A stretch of 64,000 nt of DNA from Azophilus sp965247035 (GTDB taxonomy: Bacteria > Pseudomonadota > Gammaproteobacteria > Pseudomonadales > Azotimanducaceae), in contig CBDFGJ010000002.1 of NCBI GenBank assembly GCA_965247035.1, positions 62,001 to 126,000 of the forward strand. Direction: 5' to 3'. Positions within the stretch are counted from its first letter, which is position 1. Every line of letters starts with the position of its first letter. The notes beneath the pieces were generated by a model. That model made no database searches and had not been told where the DNA came from. It saw only the letters and a program-made list of their open reading frames with translations. Positions 1-9,450 of this stretch are shown here, piece by piece. Position numbers and translations under genes: made by a program.

Positions 1-2
1 TG

Positions 3-3000
3 ATCAACCAACGCCTTGCCGGCCTAGGCGATGGCGACGATCCGGAACCCCAAAAGAGGCATCCCCTTTTGGCTCCTGCCATAGCCCTTCTCAACAAGGG
101 GACCGCGCTCGGTAGAGGCGGACACTCCGAGGCGGCAATCGCCGTCTATGACGACCTCGTCGCCCGCTTCGGCAACGACCCGGAACCCGCGCTTCGCGAA
201 CCGATCGCCGTAGCCATTTTCAACAAGGCGGTCACGCTCGGCAGGGACGGAAACTCCGAGGCGGAAACCGCGGTCTATGACGACCTCATCACCCGATTCG
301 GCAACGACCCGGCACCCGCGCTTCGCGAGTTGGTCGCCAAAGCCCTTCTCAACAAGGGGGCCGCGCTGGGCAGGGACGGACACCCCGAGGCGGCAATCGC
401 GGTCTATGACGACCTCATCGCCCAATTCGGCAACGACCCAGAACCCGCGCTTCGCGAACCGGTCGCCAAAGCCCTTTTCAACAAGGGGATCACGCTCGGC
501 GCGGACGGAAACTCCGAGGCGGCAATCGCGGTCTATGACGACCTCGTCTCCCGATTCGGCAACAATCCGGCACCGGCGCTTCGCGAACAGGTCGCCATGG
601 CCCTCCTCAACAAGGGGACCGCGCTCGGTAGAGGCGGACACTCCGAGGCGGCAATCGCGGTCTATGACGACCTCGTCTCCCGATTCGGCAACAATCCGGC
701 ACCGGCGCTTCGCGAACAGGTCGCCAAAGCCCTTCTCAACAAGGGGATCACGCTCGGCAGGAACGGAAACTCCGGGGCGGCAATCGCGGTCTATGACGAC
801 CTCCTCGCCCGATTCGACAGCGACCCGGCACCCGCGCTTCGCGAACCGGCCGCCAACGCCCTTCTCAACAAGGGGATCACGCTCGGCAGGAACGGAAGCT
901 CCGAGGCGGTAATCGCGGTCTATGACGACCTCCTCTCCCGATTCGGCAACGACCCGGCACCCGCGCTTCGCGAGTTGGTCGCCAAAACCCTTTTCAATAA
1001 AGGGAGCTCGCTTAGCGCAGGCGGGAACTCCGAGGCGGCAATCGCGGTCTATGACGACCTCGTCTCCCGATTCGGCAACGACCCAGAACCCGTGCTTCGC
1101 GAACCGGTCGCCAAAGCCCTTCTCAACAAGGGGATCACGCTCGGCAGGGGCGGACACTCCGAGGCGGCAATCGCAGTCTATGACGACCTCGTCGCCCGAT
1201 TCGGCAACGACCCGGCACCCGCGCTTCGCGAACCGGTCGCCAAAGCCCTTCTCAACAAGGGGATCACGCTCGGCGCGGACGGAAGTTCCGAGGCGGAAAC
1301 CGCGGTCTATGACGACCTCATCACCCGATTCGGCAACGACCCGGCACCCGCGCTTCGCGAACCGGTCGCCAAAGCCCTTCTCAACAAGGGGGCCGCGCTG
1401 GGCAGGGACGGAAACTCCGAGGCGGAAACCGCGATCTATGACGACCTCGTCGCCCAATTCGGCAACGACCCGGAACCCGCGCTTCGCGAACCGGTCGTCA
1501 AAGCCCTTCTCAACAAGGGGGCCGCACTCGGCAGGGACGGAAACTCCGAGGCGGCAATCGCGGTCTATGACGACCTCATCGCCCGATTCGGCAACGACCC
1601 GGAACCCGCGCTTCGCGAACCGATCGCCAACGCCCTCCTCAACAAGGGGATCACGCTCGGCGCGGACGGAAACTCCGAGGCGGCGATCGCCGTCTATGAC
1701 GACCTCGTCGCCCGATTCGGCAACGATCCGGCACCGACGCTTCGCGAACCGGTCGCCATGGCCCTCCTCAACAAGGGGGTCGCGCTCGGCAGGGGCGGAA
1801 GCTCCGAGGCGGCAATCGCCGTCTATGACGACCTCGTCGCCCGATTCGGCAACGATCCAGCACCGACGCTTCGCGAACCGGTCGCCATGGCCCTCCTCAA
1901 CAAGGGGATCGCGCTCGGCAGGGGCGGAAGCTCCGAGATGGAAATCGCCGTCTATGACGACCTCGTCGCCCGATTCGGCAACGACCCGGCACCGACGCTT
2001 CGCGAACCGGTCGCCATGGCCCTCCTCAACAAGGGGATCGCGCTCGGCAGGGGCGGAAGCTCCGAGACGGAAATCGCCGTCTATGACGACCTCGTCGCCC
2101 GATTCGGCAACGACCCGGCACCGACGCTTCGCGAACCGGTCGCCATGGCCCTCCTCAACAAGGGGGTCGCACTCGGCGGGAACGGAAACTCCGAGGAAGA
2201 AGTCGCGGTCTATGACGGCCTCGTCGCCCGATTCCGCAACGACCCGGCACCCGCGCTTCGCCAACAGGTCGCCATAGCCCTTCTCTACAAGGGAGTCGCG
2301 CTCGGCTCGGACGGAAACCTCAAGGCGGAAATCGCGGTCTATGACGACCTCGTCGCCCAATTCGGCGACGACCCGGCATCGGCTCTTCGCGAACCGGTCG
2401 CCAAAGCCCTTCTCAACAAGGGGGTCGCGCTCGGCTCGGACGGAAACCTCAAGGCGGGAATCGCGGCCTGTGACGACCTCGTCGCCCGATTCGGCAGCGA
2501 TCCGGCACCAGCTCTTCGCGAACCGGTCGCCATGGCCCTTCTCAACAAGGGGATCACGCTCGGCAGGGGCGGAAGCTCCGAGGCGGAAATCGCGGTCTAT
2601 GACGACCTCGTCGCCCGATTCGGCAACGACCCGGCACAGGCTCTTCGCGAACCGGTCGCCAAAGCCCTTCTCAACAAGGGGATCGCGCTCGGCTCGGACG
2701 GAAACCTCAAGGCGGGAATCGCGGCCTGTGACGACCTCGTCGCCCGATTCGGCAACGATCCGGCACCGGCTCTTCGCGAACAGGTCGCCATGGCCCTTCT
2801 CAGCAAGGGGATCGCGCTCGGCGCGGACGGAAACTCTGAGGCGGGGATCTCTGTCTGTGACGACCTCGTCGCCCGATTCGGCAACGACCCCACACCGACG
2901 CTTCGCAAACAGGTCGCCAAAGCCCTTCTCAGCAAGGGGATCACGCTCAGCGCAGACGGAAACTCCGAGGCGGCAGTCGCGGTCTATGACGACCTCATCG

Positions 3001-3701
3001 CCCGGTTCGGCAACGACCCGGCACCGGCGCTTCGCGAACCGATCGCCAACGCCCTTCTCAACAAGGGGATCGCGCTCAGCGCAGGCGGAAGCGCCGAGGC
3101 GGCAATCGCGGTCTATGACGACCTCATCGCCCGATTCGGCAATGACCCCACACCGACGCTTCGCAAACAGGCCGCCAAAGCCCTTCTCAGCAAGGGGATC
3201 ACGCTCAGCGCAGACGGGAACTCCGAGGCGGAAATGGCGGTCTATGACGACCTCCTCGCCCGGTTCGGCAACGACCCGGCGCTTCGCGAACCGGTCGCTA
3301 GGGCTTTGATGCACAAGGCCAAGCTGGCTCTGCGTGAAGAAAACTTCGGGGCCGCGGCGAGTTGCCTCGGCGACGCGCTTCCCGACAGTTCGAGCATCGA
3401 CGGTCAGGGCTTCCGCCGCGATCTCTACCGTTTGCTAAGCATCGCCCATGACCAAGGCTATGGCGAAAGGTTGATTTCTTGGTTCAAAGACAGCGGCAAC
3501 GCGGCGCGGTTGGCACCGCTGTACGCCGCCTTCGTCGCCTACGTGCGTGGCGAACGCTATCTGAAAGATTTCAACCCGGAAACCCGAGGGGTCGCACGCC
3601 AAATATACGACCAGCTCATTGCCAACCACCCCAAAGAACCGGAACCGGTCCGAAAACCCACCGGTCGCCGCCGAGGCCGGCCGCGCAAGCGGCGGGGGTG
3701 A
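3..3701 (+). CDS. TPR-like tandem-repeat protein, 5' end outside the window
   Basis: The frame is open from base 3 and the upstream residues already resemble the repeat (GDGDDPEP), so the gene almost certainly begins left of the window; the TTG at 69 is not a convincing start. The visible protein has about 25 units of 43 residues with the pattern ALLNKG..LG..G.SEAAIAVYDDL..RFGNDP.PALRE, a TPR-like helical hairpin longer than the classic 34 residues. About 130 non-repeat residues follow (from 3300), with the segment LAPLYAAFVAYVRGERYLKD and a very basic tail ending GRRRGRPRKRRG, which resembles an AT-hook core. TPR arrays usually bind proteins; the partner is unknown. No signal peptide, membrane segment or catalytic domain is visible, but the N-terminus is missing. 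Near-identity of adjacent units suggests recent expansion. Confidence 0.85.
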   Translation: MNQRLAGLGDGDDPEPQKRHPLLAPAIALLNKGTALGRGGHSEAAIAVYDDLVARFGNDPEPALREPIAVAIFNKAVTLGRDGNSEAETAVYDDLITRFGNDPAPALRELVAKALLNKGAALGRDGHPEAAIAVYDDLIAQFGNDPEPALREPVAKALFNKGITLGADGNSEAAIAVYDDLVSRFGNNPAPALREQVAMALLNKGTALGRGGHSEAAIAVYDDLVSRFGNNPAPALREQVAKALLNKGITLGRNGNSGAAIAVYDDLLARFDSDPAPALREPAANALLNKGITLGRNGSSEAVIAVYDDLLSRFGNDPAPALRELVAKTLFNKGSSLSAGGNSEAAIAVYDDLVSRFGNDPEPVLREPVAKALLNKGITLGRGGHSEAAIAVYDDLVARFGNDPAPALREPVAKALLNKGITLGADGSSEAETAVYDDLITRFGNDPAPALREPVAKALLNKGAALGRDGNSEAETAIYDDLVAQFGNDPEPALREPVVKALLNKGAALGRDGNSEAAIAVYDDLIARFGNDPEPALREPIANALLNKGITLGADGNSEAAIAVYDDLVARFGNDPAPTLREPVAMALLNKGVALGRGGSSEAAIAVYDDLVARFGNDPAPTLREPVAMALLNKGIALGRGGSSEMEIAVYDDLVARFGNDPAPTLREPVAMALLNKGIALGRGGSSETEIAVYDDLVARFGNDPAPTLREPVAMALLNKGVALGGNGNSEEEVAVYDGLVARFRNDPAPALRQQVAIALLYKGVALGSDGNLKAEIAVYDDLVAQFGDDPASALREPVAKALLNKGVALGSDGNLKAGIAACDDLVARFGSDPAPALREPVAMALLNKGITLGRGGSSEAEIAVYDDLVARFGNDPAQALREPVAKALLNKGIALGSDGNLKAGIAACDDLVARFGNDPAPALREQVAMALLSKGIALGADGNSEAGISVCDDLVARFGNDPTPTLRKQVAKALLSKGITLSADGNSEAAVAVYDDLIARFGNDPAPALREPIANALLNKGIALSAGGSAEAAIAVYDDLIARFGNDPTPTLRKQAAKALLSKGITLSADGNSEAEMAVYDDLLARFGNDPALREPVARALMHKAKLALREENFGAAASCLGDALPDSSSIDGQGFRRDLYRLLSIAHDQGYGERLISWFKDSGNAARLAPLYAAFVAYVRGERYLKDFNPETRGVARQIYDQLIANHPKEPEPVRKPTGRRRGRPRKRRG
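145..3300 (+). repeat. 25 tandem 129-bp units inside the TPR gene
   Basis: The string tctatgacgacctc or a close variant recurs from 145 to 3241 with a spacing of exactly 129 bp (24 intervals, 3096 bp). Every unit therefore keeps the reading frame. Units around 1700-2150 are almost identical. The last unit lacks two codons (DPALRE instead of DPAPALRE) and marks the end of the array. Because 129 is a multiple of three, the other frames and the opposite strand also stay open, which creates long false ORFs. Confidence 0.95.
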
Positions 3702-3774
3702 GAGGCGGCGTTTCAGCGCATCCGAAGAGGGGTGGCGGTGGGTCAGGGTGGACAGAGAATCGAATCGACGGCGT

Positions 3775-3810
3775 CCTAGCCCGCATATTGCATGAGTGCT
3801 TCGGTTGAGG
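3775..3810 (+). repeat. 36-bp dispersed repeat, copy 1
   Basis: This segment in the 180-bp gap between the TPR gene and pdxH matches 20289-20324 at 32 of 36 bases, and all four differences are transitions. A T7 run follows it here. It could be the end of a decayed insertion sequence; no transposase remnant is visible at either site. Nothing else was recognised in the gap 3702-3882. Confidence 0.5.
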
Positions 3811-3882
3811 TCTTTTTTTCGGTCCTTGGGGGCTGGCTTGCCGCCACGGGTGGCTCAGCAAGAATTCTGGAGACCAGACCCT

Positions 3883-4533
3883 TTACGGCTGCAAGCGCAT
3901 GGCCGACCAGCGACCGTTGCTCCCTTTACGGTAGATGAAGCGGTCGTGCAGTCGATTCTTCCGTCCTTGCCAGAACTCGTACTCCACCGGCTTCAGGCGA
4001 TAGCCGCCCCACTGTCGAGGCCGAAGCGCACCCTCCCCTAGGTGTTTTTGGCGCAAGCTCGCCACCGCTCGCTCCAGCACCGCTCGGTCGGCAATCTCGG
4101 CCGACTGCACGGAAGCCGCGGCGGCAAAACGGCTCGCCGCCGGCCGCGACTGGAAGTAGGCTTCAGACTCCTGCTCGGACAACCGCTCCACCGGGCCGGT
4201 GATGCGCGCCTGACGGTCCCATTCCGGCCAGTAAAACAGGGCGGCTGCGACCGGATTTTGCGCCAAGTCAAGGCCCTTGCGGCTGCGGTAGTCCGTGTAC
4301 CAACAAAAGCCCTCGGCATCGTAGTGCTTGAGCAGCACCATGCGCACTGACGGTGCCGCAGCAGTGCTAGCTGTGGCAAGCGCCATGGCGGTGGCGTCCT
4401 TCAGACCGTTGGCGACCGCTGCTTGCAGCCAACCCGCAAACAGCTGCAGCGGGCTTAAAGGCAGTTCAGAGCGCAGGAGCGGCCGCGCTCCATACTCCCG
4501 GCGCTCGCTGCGATGGTCAAATTCCTCCGCCAT
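3883..4533 (-). CDS. pdxH: Pyridoxamine 5'-phosphate oxidase
   Basis: Makes pyridoxal 5'-phosphate from pyridoxine or pyridoxamine phosphate with FMN and oxygen, the last step of vitamin B6 synthesis, in the cytoplasm. Of 216 residues, close to the usual 218. Visible family landmarks are RREYG near the N-terminus, SVRMVLLKHYDAEGFCWYT, YRSRKGLDLAQNP (FMN-binding region), YFQSRPAASR and the C-terminal FWQGRKNRLHDRF..R signature. The ATG at 4533 (MAEEFDHRS) is preferred over the upstream in-frame ATG at 4593 because it fits the family length. It is on the same strand as the TonB receptor and uvrB, but a 122-bp gap argues for separate transcription. Confidence 0.95.
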   Translation of the reverse strand: MAEEFDHRSERREYGARPLLRSELPLSPLQLFAGWLQAAVANGLKDATAMALATASTAAAPSVRMVLLKHYDAEGFCWYTDYRSRKGLDLAQNPVAAALFYWPEWDRQARITGPVERLSEQESEAYFQSRPAASRFAAAASVQSAEIADRAVLERAVASLRQKHLGEGALRPRQWGGYRLKPVEYEFWQGRKNRLHDRFIYRKGSNGRWSAMRLQP

Positions 4534-4655
4534 AGCGTTGTGCCACTGGATGATTGAGGACGGCCTATGGCCGGTCAACGGCGCGAGGCGCATCTTCGCA
4601 ACGATTGACGCAACGCCTAGTCGTTCGCCAAGAAATGACCGGGGCTAGCGCCCGC

Positions 4656-7079
4656 TCAGCTGCCCATGGTCACCACCAGGGTTGCACCGTACTGGACGGG
4701 TTGCGTTGGTGAGGCGAAGGCGAACAGGGTCGCTACCGGCGTGCCACCAAGCCGCTCCACGTTATTGGACAGATTCTTGCCCCAAATGGCGAAGCGGTAG
4801 CGGCCATCGTCGGATTCCCAGATCGCTTGGGCGTCTATGGTGCTCAGGGGATCGCGCACGAAGCCCACATCGTTCGGGGTGGTCAGCGCCATTCTGCTGG
4901 TGTGGCTGTACCTGGCGCCCAGGGTCAATGCCCCCATGTCCGCCAAGTCGAAGGTATAGGAAGCGCCGAGACTGAGGTCCCACTTGGGCGCCCGCACCAG
5001 GTCCAAGGCGCTGTTATCCGTTTCGATGCCGTCGCCGGTGAGGTCCGCCACAAACCCCTTGTACTCAATGTCCAGATAACCGATGTTGCCATTGAGGTTG
5101 AATCCGGGCGCGGGGATCAGGCTGAAGGACAACTCGGCGCCCAAGGATTCCGCGCCCGCGGCGTTGTCGGTAAAGGTCTCCTGACCGGTGGACGTGGGTG
5201 CGGCGCGAATGACCCCGCGCTGGAGATTCGCGTATTCGGCATAGAACAGGTTGGCGTTCAGACGCAGCCGGTCGTCCAGCAAATCACTGCGCAGGCCGAC
5301 TTCAAAGTTGTCAACCCGTTCGTCATCATAGGGTGAAGAAAACACCGTTGGAGTGCCTGCGTTGTTGACAAAGCCGCCGGACTTGTAGGCCCGCTGCCAG
5401 AATCCGAACAGCATGACATCGTCGTTGGCCTGATACTCAAGCCCAAGGCGAGGCGAAAACGCCGTCCAGTCCTCGCTGGCCGGCCCGAAGCGCACCGAAG
5501 GGTCGAAGTCGGTCACGTCGCTAGGATCGTTGCCAGAGAATGGCACGCCGTTGCAAGCGGCCGTTTGCGGGGTCGCTCCCGGCGGGCAGGCGCTGTCGTT
5601 GATGGCCATGCCCAGAACGTCGTGCTTTTTCTCGTAGGTCAGACGACCGCCAGCATTCAATGTCCAGCGTTCATTCAGATGCCAGTCGATTTGCGCGTAG
5701 CCCGCAACCGAATACCGCTCCTGTTCATTCGTGCCCCAACTGACCGCCGGATTGTCCCGGCTGTAACCACCGCCGCCAAACAGGGCGCTGTCGAGGAAGA
5801 TCCATAGGAATTGCTGCACTTGGTAGCTGTCCGACAGGTAAAACACCCCTGAAAGAAGATCCAGGTTGTCATTGAGGGTGGTCGCAAAGCGCAGTTCGGC
5901 CTGAGTCGAGTCGAAATCCTGCAGCCGCGTGCTGGCGAAAACATCCCAGTTGTAGCCATCCGTGTCCGTCGTGATGTCCTCCTCCACCTCACGGTGGTTA
6001 AAGATCAAGGTGAAGGTGCCGAACTCGGCTTCGTACTGGCTCTCCAAAGTAATGCCCCAAATGTCCTGCGACGTTTGATTGGGGTGGACGTTGAACCCCA
6101 GTTCGAACGGGTCGCTGCCGTCACCGTCGATGTCGAAGCGGCCATCGCCGAAGGGATCCTTGCAGGGAAAGCCGAAGACGGTGTGTAAGCTCGACACGCC
6201 GCTTGGTCCATTGCCCAGCGGCGGCGGCAAGCTGTTCGGCTGATAGCATTGGGTCCAGTTGGCGGTGCCATCGCCTTTGTCCTCCCAGTATTCGCCGATC
6301 AGATCGATGCGCCACGCTTCGTTCGGTTCAAAACGCAGGCTTGGACGAATCATCAGCGACCGTTCGCCGTTCTCCCGGTCGCCTCGTTTGTCTTCATCAA
6401 CGCGGGTGGTCAGGGTTGCCGAGCCGTAGCTGTTCACAACCAATCCATCGTTTTTGAAGAATCCCGCCAACTCGTGATAGTTGGCGGCCATTCGAAACGT
6501 CACCTGCTCATGCAAAGGCTGGTTGAAGATCACACCGATATTGCGTCGGCCGGCGTTGCCGACATCCAGATGAGCCTCGAAGGTTTGCTCGCCCGGACGG
6601 GGGCGCTTGGTGCGCACGGAAATGGCGCCGGCAAAGGCGTTGCGTCCATATAGCGTGCCTTGGGGACCGCGATAAGCCGTGACCGAGTCGATATCGAACA
6701 GGTCTAGCAGGGCGACGGCATTGCGCGAATAGTAGGCGTCGTCCACGAACACCGCCACCACCGGGTCTGCGAAACTCTCAATGCCAGCGGTGCCGATGCC
6801 CCTCATGCTGAAGGAGGCGGCGGCCTGAAACAACCCTACATGCTCAAGTTGGACATTGGGAATGGAGTGGTTGAAATCCTCTAGGGTCACGGCGAACTCC
6901 CGTTCAAGCGCCGGTCCGGAAAAAGCGCTCACCGCCTCCGCCATGTTTTGCACGTTCTGGGCCTCACCGCGTTTGGTGGTGACGACAATCTCCTCAATCA
7001 CCCCCGAGGACTCGCGTTCCGCCGCCGCAACAACGAAGGACATCGCCCAAATCAGGACCAACGCCAAAACAGATTTCAT
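4656..7079 (-). CDS. TonB-dependent outer-membrane receptor
   Basis: About 807 residues. Imports a ligand across the outer membrane with energy from TonB-ExbBD. A signal peptide is visible (MKSVLALVLIWAMSFVVAAA), followed by a TonB-box/plug region (EEIVVTTKRGEAQNVQNMAEAV), the plug motif TAYRGPQGTLYGRNAFAGAI, and a long beta-barrel with many alternating strands. The substrate cannot be read from sequence; the plug type resembles the large iron-complex, carbohydrate or aromatic receptor group. The ATG at 7079 is chosen because it begins the signal peptide; an in-frame ATG at 7103 also exists. The C-terminus ends VVTMGS rather than the usual terminal aromatic residue. No neighbouring TonB system or obvious regulator is present. 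Confidence 0.9.
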   Translation of the reverse strand: MKSVLALVLIWAMSFVVAAAERESSGVIEEIVVTTKRGEAQNVQNMAEAVSAFSGPALEREFAVTLEDFNHSIPNVQLEHVGLFQAAASFSMRGIGTAGIESFADPVVAVFVDDAYYSRNAVALLDLFDIDSVTAYRGPQGTLYGRNAFAGAISVRTKRPRPGEQTFEAHLDVGNAGRRNIGVIFNQPLHEQVTFRMAANYHELAGFFKNDGLVVNSYGSATLTTRVDEDKRGDRENGERSLMIRPSLRFEPNEAWRIDLIGEYWEDKGDGTANWTQCYQPNSLPPPLGNGPSGVSSLHTVFGFPCKDPFGDGRFDIDGDGSDPFELGFNVHPNQTSQDIWGITLESQYEAEFGTFTLIFNHREVEEDITTDTDGYNWDVFASTRLQDFDSTQAELRFATTLNDNLDLLSGVFYLSDSYQVQQFLWIFLDSALFGGGGYSRDNPAVSWGTNEQERYSVAGYAQIDWHLNERWTLNAGGRLTYEKKHDVLGMAINDSACPPGATPQTAACNGVPFSGNDPSDVTDFDPSVRFGPASEDWTAFSPRLGLEYQANDDVMLFGFWQRAYKSGGFVNNAGTPTVFSSPYDDERVDNFEVGLRSDLLDDRLRLNANLFYAEYANLQRGVIRAAPTSTGQETFTDNAAGAESLGAELSFSLIPAPGFNLNGNIGYLDIEYKGFVADLTGDGIETDNSALDLVRAPKWDLSLGASYTFDLADMGALTLGARYSHTSRMALTTPNDVGFVRDPLSTIDAQAIWESDDGRYRFAIWGKNLSNNVERLGGTPVATLFAFASPTQPVQYGATLVVTMGS

Positions 7080-7245
7080 GTATTTCACTGCCTCACCCTC
7101 CAATCAGACAAATGTAAAATCCGTCAAAGCGTGCGATTTTATCGGAAATCGTAGCCAGCGGCGAGCGGTGCGATGGCTCCGGCGGCGCTTAACCCACGCC
7201 AAAATGTTGCACAGCTCCCTGAGCCGTGGCGGCTTGCCGTCGAAC

Positions 7246-9261
7246 TCAAGCCAATAGCCGCTGCTCGCGAATGCTTCGAATCTGATCCCTGACCGTAGCC
7301 GCTTGCTCGAACTCAAGGTTCTTGGCATGTTCCAGCATCTGGTTCTCCAACCGTTTGATCAGCTTGCCTAAGGCCTTGGCATCTTCCGGCAGCTCAATGG
7401 CCGTTTGACCCCTGGTCCGAGTTCTGGATGTTTTCCGGCCCGGCGCCGACGCCCTAGCGCCATCCATCACGTCCGCAACCTGCTTGCGTATGGTCTGCGG
7501 CCTAATGCCATGCGCTTCATTGTGGGCGATCTGCCGGCTGCGGCGGCGCTTGGTCTCCATAATCGCCCGTTGCATGGAGCCGGTGATCCGATCGGCATAG
7601 AGTATGGCCCGGCCATTGGCGTTGCGGGCGGTGCGGCCCATGGTCTGAATCAGGGACCTCTCGGAGCGCAGAAAACCCTCCTTATCGGCGTCGAGGATGG
7701 CGACCAAGGACACTTCCGGAATGTCCAAACCCTCCCGCAACAGGTTAATGCCCACCAATACGTCGAATGCGGCCAGGCGCAGGTCACGAATGATCTCCAT
7801 GCGCTCAACGGTGTCGATGTCCGAATGCAGGTAGCGCACACGAACGCCATGATCGCCCAAGTAATCCGTCAGGTCTTCGGCCATGCGCTTGGTCAGGGTG
7901 GTCACGAGCACTCTTTCCCCCCGGGCGGCCGTCTCATTGATCTCCCCTAGCAGATCCTCCACCTGAGTTGAGGCCGCGCGAACAAGCACTTCCGGGTCCA
8001 ACAAACCGGTGGGACGAACGACCTGCTCAACGACCTGGCCGGAAAACTCGCCCTCGTAGAGGCCGGGCGTGGCCGAAACGAAAATCGTTTGCGGGCTCAT
8101 CCGCTCCCATTCATCAAACCGCAAGGGCCGGTTGTCGAGGGCCGAGGGCAGGCGAAAGCCGTATTCGACCAGGGTTTCCTTACGCGCCCGATCACCCTTG
8201 TACATACCGCTGACCTGGGGCACCGTCACATGGGATTCATCGATCACGAGCAGGGCGTCCTTGGGTAGATAGTCAAACAGGGTCGGCGGCGGTTCCCCGG
8301 ATGCCCGCCCGGACAGATAGCGGGAGTAGTTCTCAATGCCGGAGCAGTAGCCGAGCTCCTGAATCATCTCAAGGTCAAAGCGCGTGCGCTGCTCCAAGCG
8401 TTGCGCTTCCACCAGCTTGTTGTGTTTCTTAAGCTGCGCCAACCGCTCCCCCAACTCCTCCCGAATCTCATCAAGGACGCTCAAGATCCGCTCACGCGGC
8501 GTCACGTAATGCGTCTTGGGAAACACGGTGTAGCGCGGCACCCGGTTGAGGAGCTCGCCTGTGAGCGGATCAAAGGTGGACAGACCCTCGATCTCGTCAT
8601 CAAACAGCTCCACGCGAACAGCCTCCACGTTGGATTCAGCCGGGAACACGTCCACCACGTCGCCGCGCACCCGGTAGGTGCCTCTCTGAAAGGCGGTGTC
8701 GTTGCGCGTGTACTGCAGTTCCGCCAACCGATGCAGGATGTAGCGCTGATCCACCCGGTCGCCCCGGTCGAGATGCAGCACCATGCGCAAATAGGATTGA
8801 GGGTCGCCCAAGCCGTAGATGGCGGAAACCGAGGCGACGATGATGGTGTCCCGCCGCTGCAGCAGCGCCTTGGTGGCGGAGAGGCGCATTTGCTCGATGT
8901 GGGCGTTGATGGTCGCATCCTTGTCGATGTAGGTGTCCGATGCCGGCATGTAGGCTTCCGGCTGGTAGTAGTCGTAGTAGGACACGAAGTACTCAACCGC
9001 GTTGTGCGGAAAGAACTCCCGAAACTCGCCATAGAGCTGGGCCGCCAAGGTCTTGTTGGGCGCCAATACCAAGGTCGGGCGGTTCACCGCCTGCACCACG
9101 TTGGCAATGGCGAACGTTTTGCCGGAGCCGGTCACCCCAAGCAGGGTTTGGTGGCTGAGGCCGGCATTCAAGCCCTCCACCAAGCCGGCAATGGCCGTGG
9201 GCTGATCGCCCGCCGGCGCATAGTCCGAAACAACTTGAAAATCCGCTACCGCTTGTGTCAT
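7246..9261 (-). CDS. uvrB: UvrABC excinuclease subunit B
   Basis: DNA-damage recognition helicase of nucleotide excision repair; works with UvrA and UvrC. Length 671 residues, normal for the family. Seen: Walker A GVTGSGKT near residue 42, the beta-hairpin region YFVSYYDYYQPEAYMP, the DEAD-like VIDESH, helicase motifs ATPG, INLLREGLDIPEVSLVAILDADK and QTMGRTARNANG, and a C-terminal UVR domain (LENQMLEHAKNLEFEQAA) that contacts UvrC. Divergent from korA across 189 bp. A 34-bp sequence covering the first codons is tandemly duplicated just upstream, so a second, out-of-frame copy of the start lies at 9298. Confidence 0.97.
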   Translation of the reverse strand: MTQAVADFQVVSDYAPAGDQPTAIAGLVEGLNAGLSHQTLLGVTGSGKTFAIANVVQAVNRPTLVLAPNKTLAAQLYGEFREFFPHNAVEYFVSYYDYYQPEAYMPASDTYIDKDATINAHIEQMRLSATKALLQRRDTIIVASVSAIYGLGDPQSYLRMVLHLDRGDRVDQRYILHRLAELQYTRNDTAFQRGTYRVRGDVVDVFPAESNVEAVRVELFDDEIEGLSTFDPLTGELLNRVPRYTVFPKTHYVTPRERILSVLDEIREELGERLAQLKKHNKLVEAQRLEQRTRFDLEMIQELGYCSGIENYSRYLSGRASGEPPPTLFDYLPKDALLVIDESHVTVPQVSGMYKGDRARKETLVEYGFRLPSALDNRPLRFDEWERMSPQTIFVSATPGLYEGEFSGQVVEQVVRPTGLLDPEVLVRAASTQVEDLLGEINETAARGERVLVTTLTKRMAEDLTDYLGDHGVRVRYLHSDIDTVERMEIIRDLRLAAFDVLVGINLLREGLDIPEVSLVAILDADKEGFLRSERSLIQTMGRTARNANGRAILYADRITGSMQRAIMETKRRRSRQIAHNEAHGIRPQTIRKQVADVMDGARASAPGRKTSRTRTRGQTAIELPEDAKALGKLIKRLENQMLEHAKNLEFEQAATVRDQIRSIREQRLLA

Positions 9262-9304
9262 CAGACGTCGCTTGAAAATCCGCTACCGCTTGTGTCATCA
9301 GACG
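9234..9304. repeat. 34-bp direct repeat over the uvrB start codon
   Basis: The 34 bases at 9234-9267 recur at 9271-9304, an offset of 37 bp. The first copy holds the real uvrB start and codons 1-9; the second puts the same ATG and codons 37 bp upstream in a different frame. No strong Shine-Dalgarno is visible before either ATG. Confidence 0.95.
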
Positions 9305-9450
9305 GCGCTCGCCAAGCCGATCATTCTAACCGGCGCTGGCTCATGCGCACTATGCGCACCGCGTCCGACCGACGCCAAACAGCATATGCAAGCCAAATCC
9401 GCTAAGATGCCGCCATTAGTCGAAGGGGCGCATTCCCCAAGCGCAACGGA

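Noticed and set aside
24..3314. A 1096-codon open frame on the minus strand and long plus-strand frames across the TPR gene
   Set aside because: The repeat unit (129 bp) is a multiple of three, so any frame without a stop in one unit stays open throughout. The plus-strand TPR frame has the known repeat pattern, continues into a non-repeat C-terminal domain and ends normally; the others do not.
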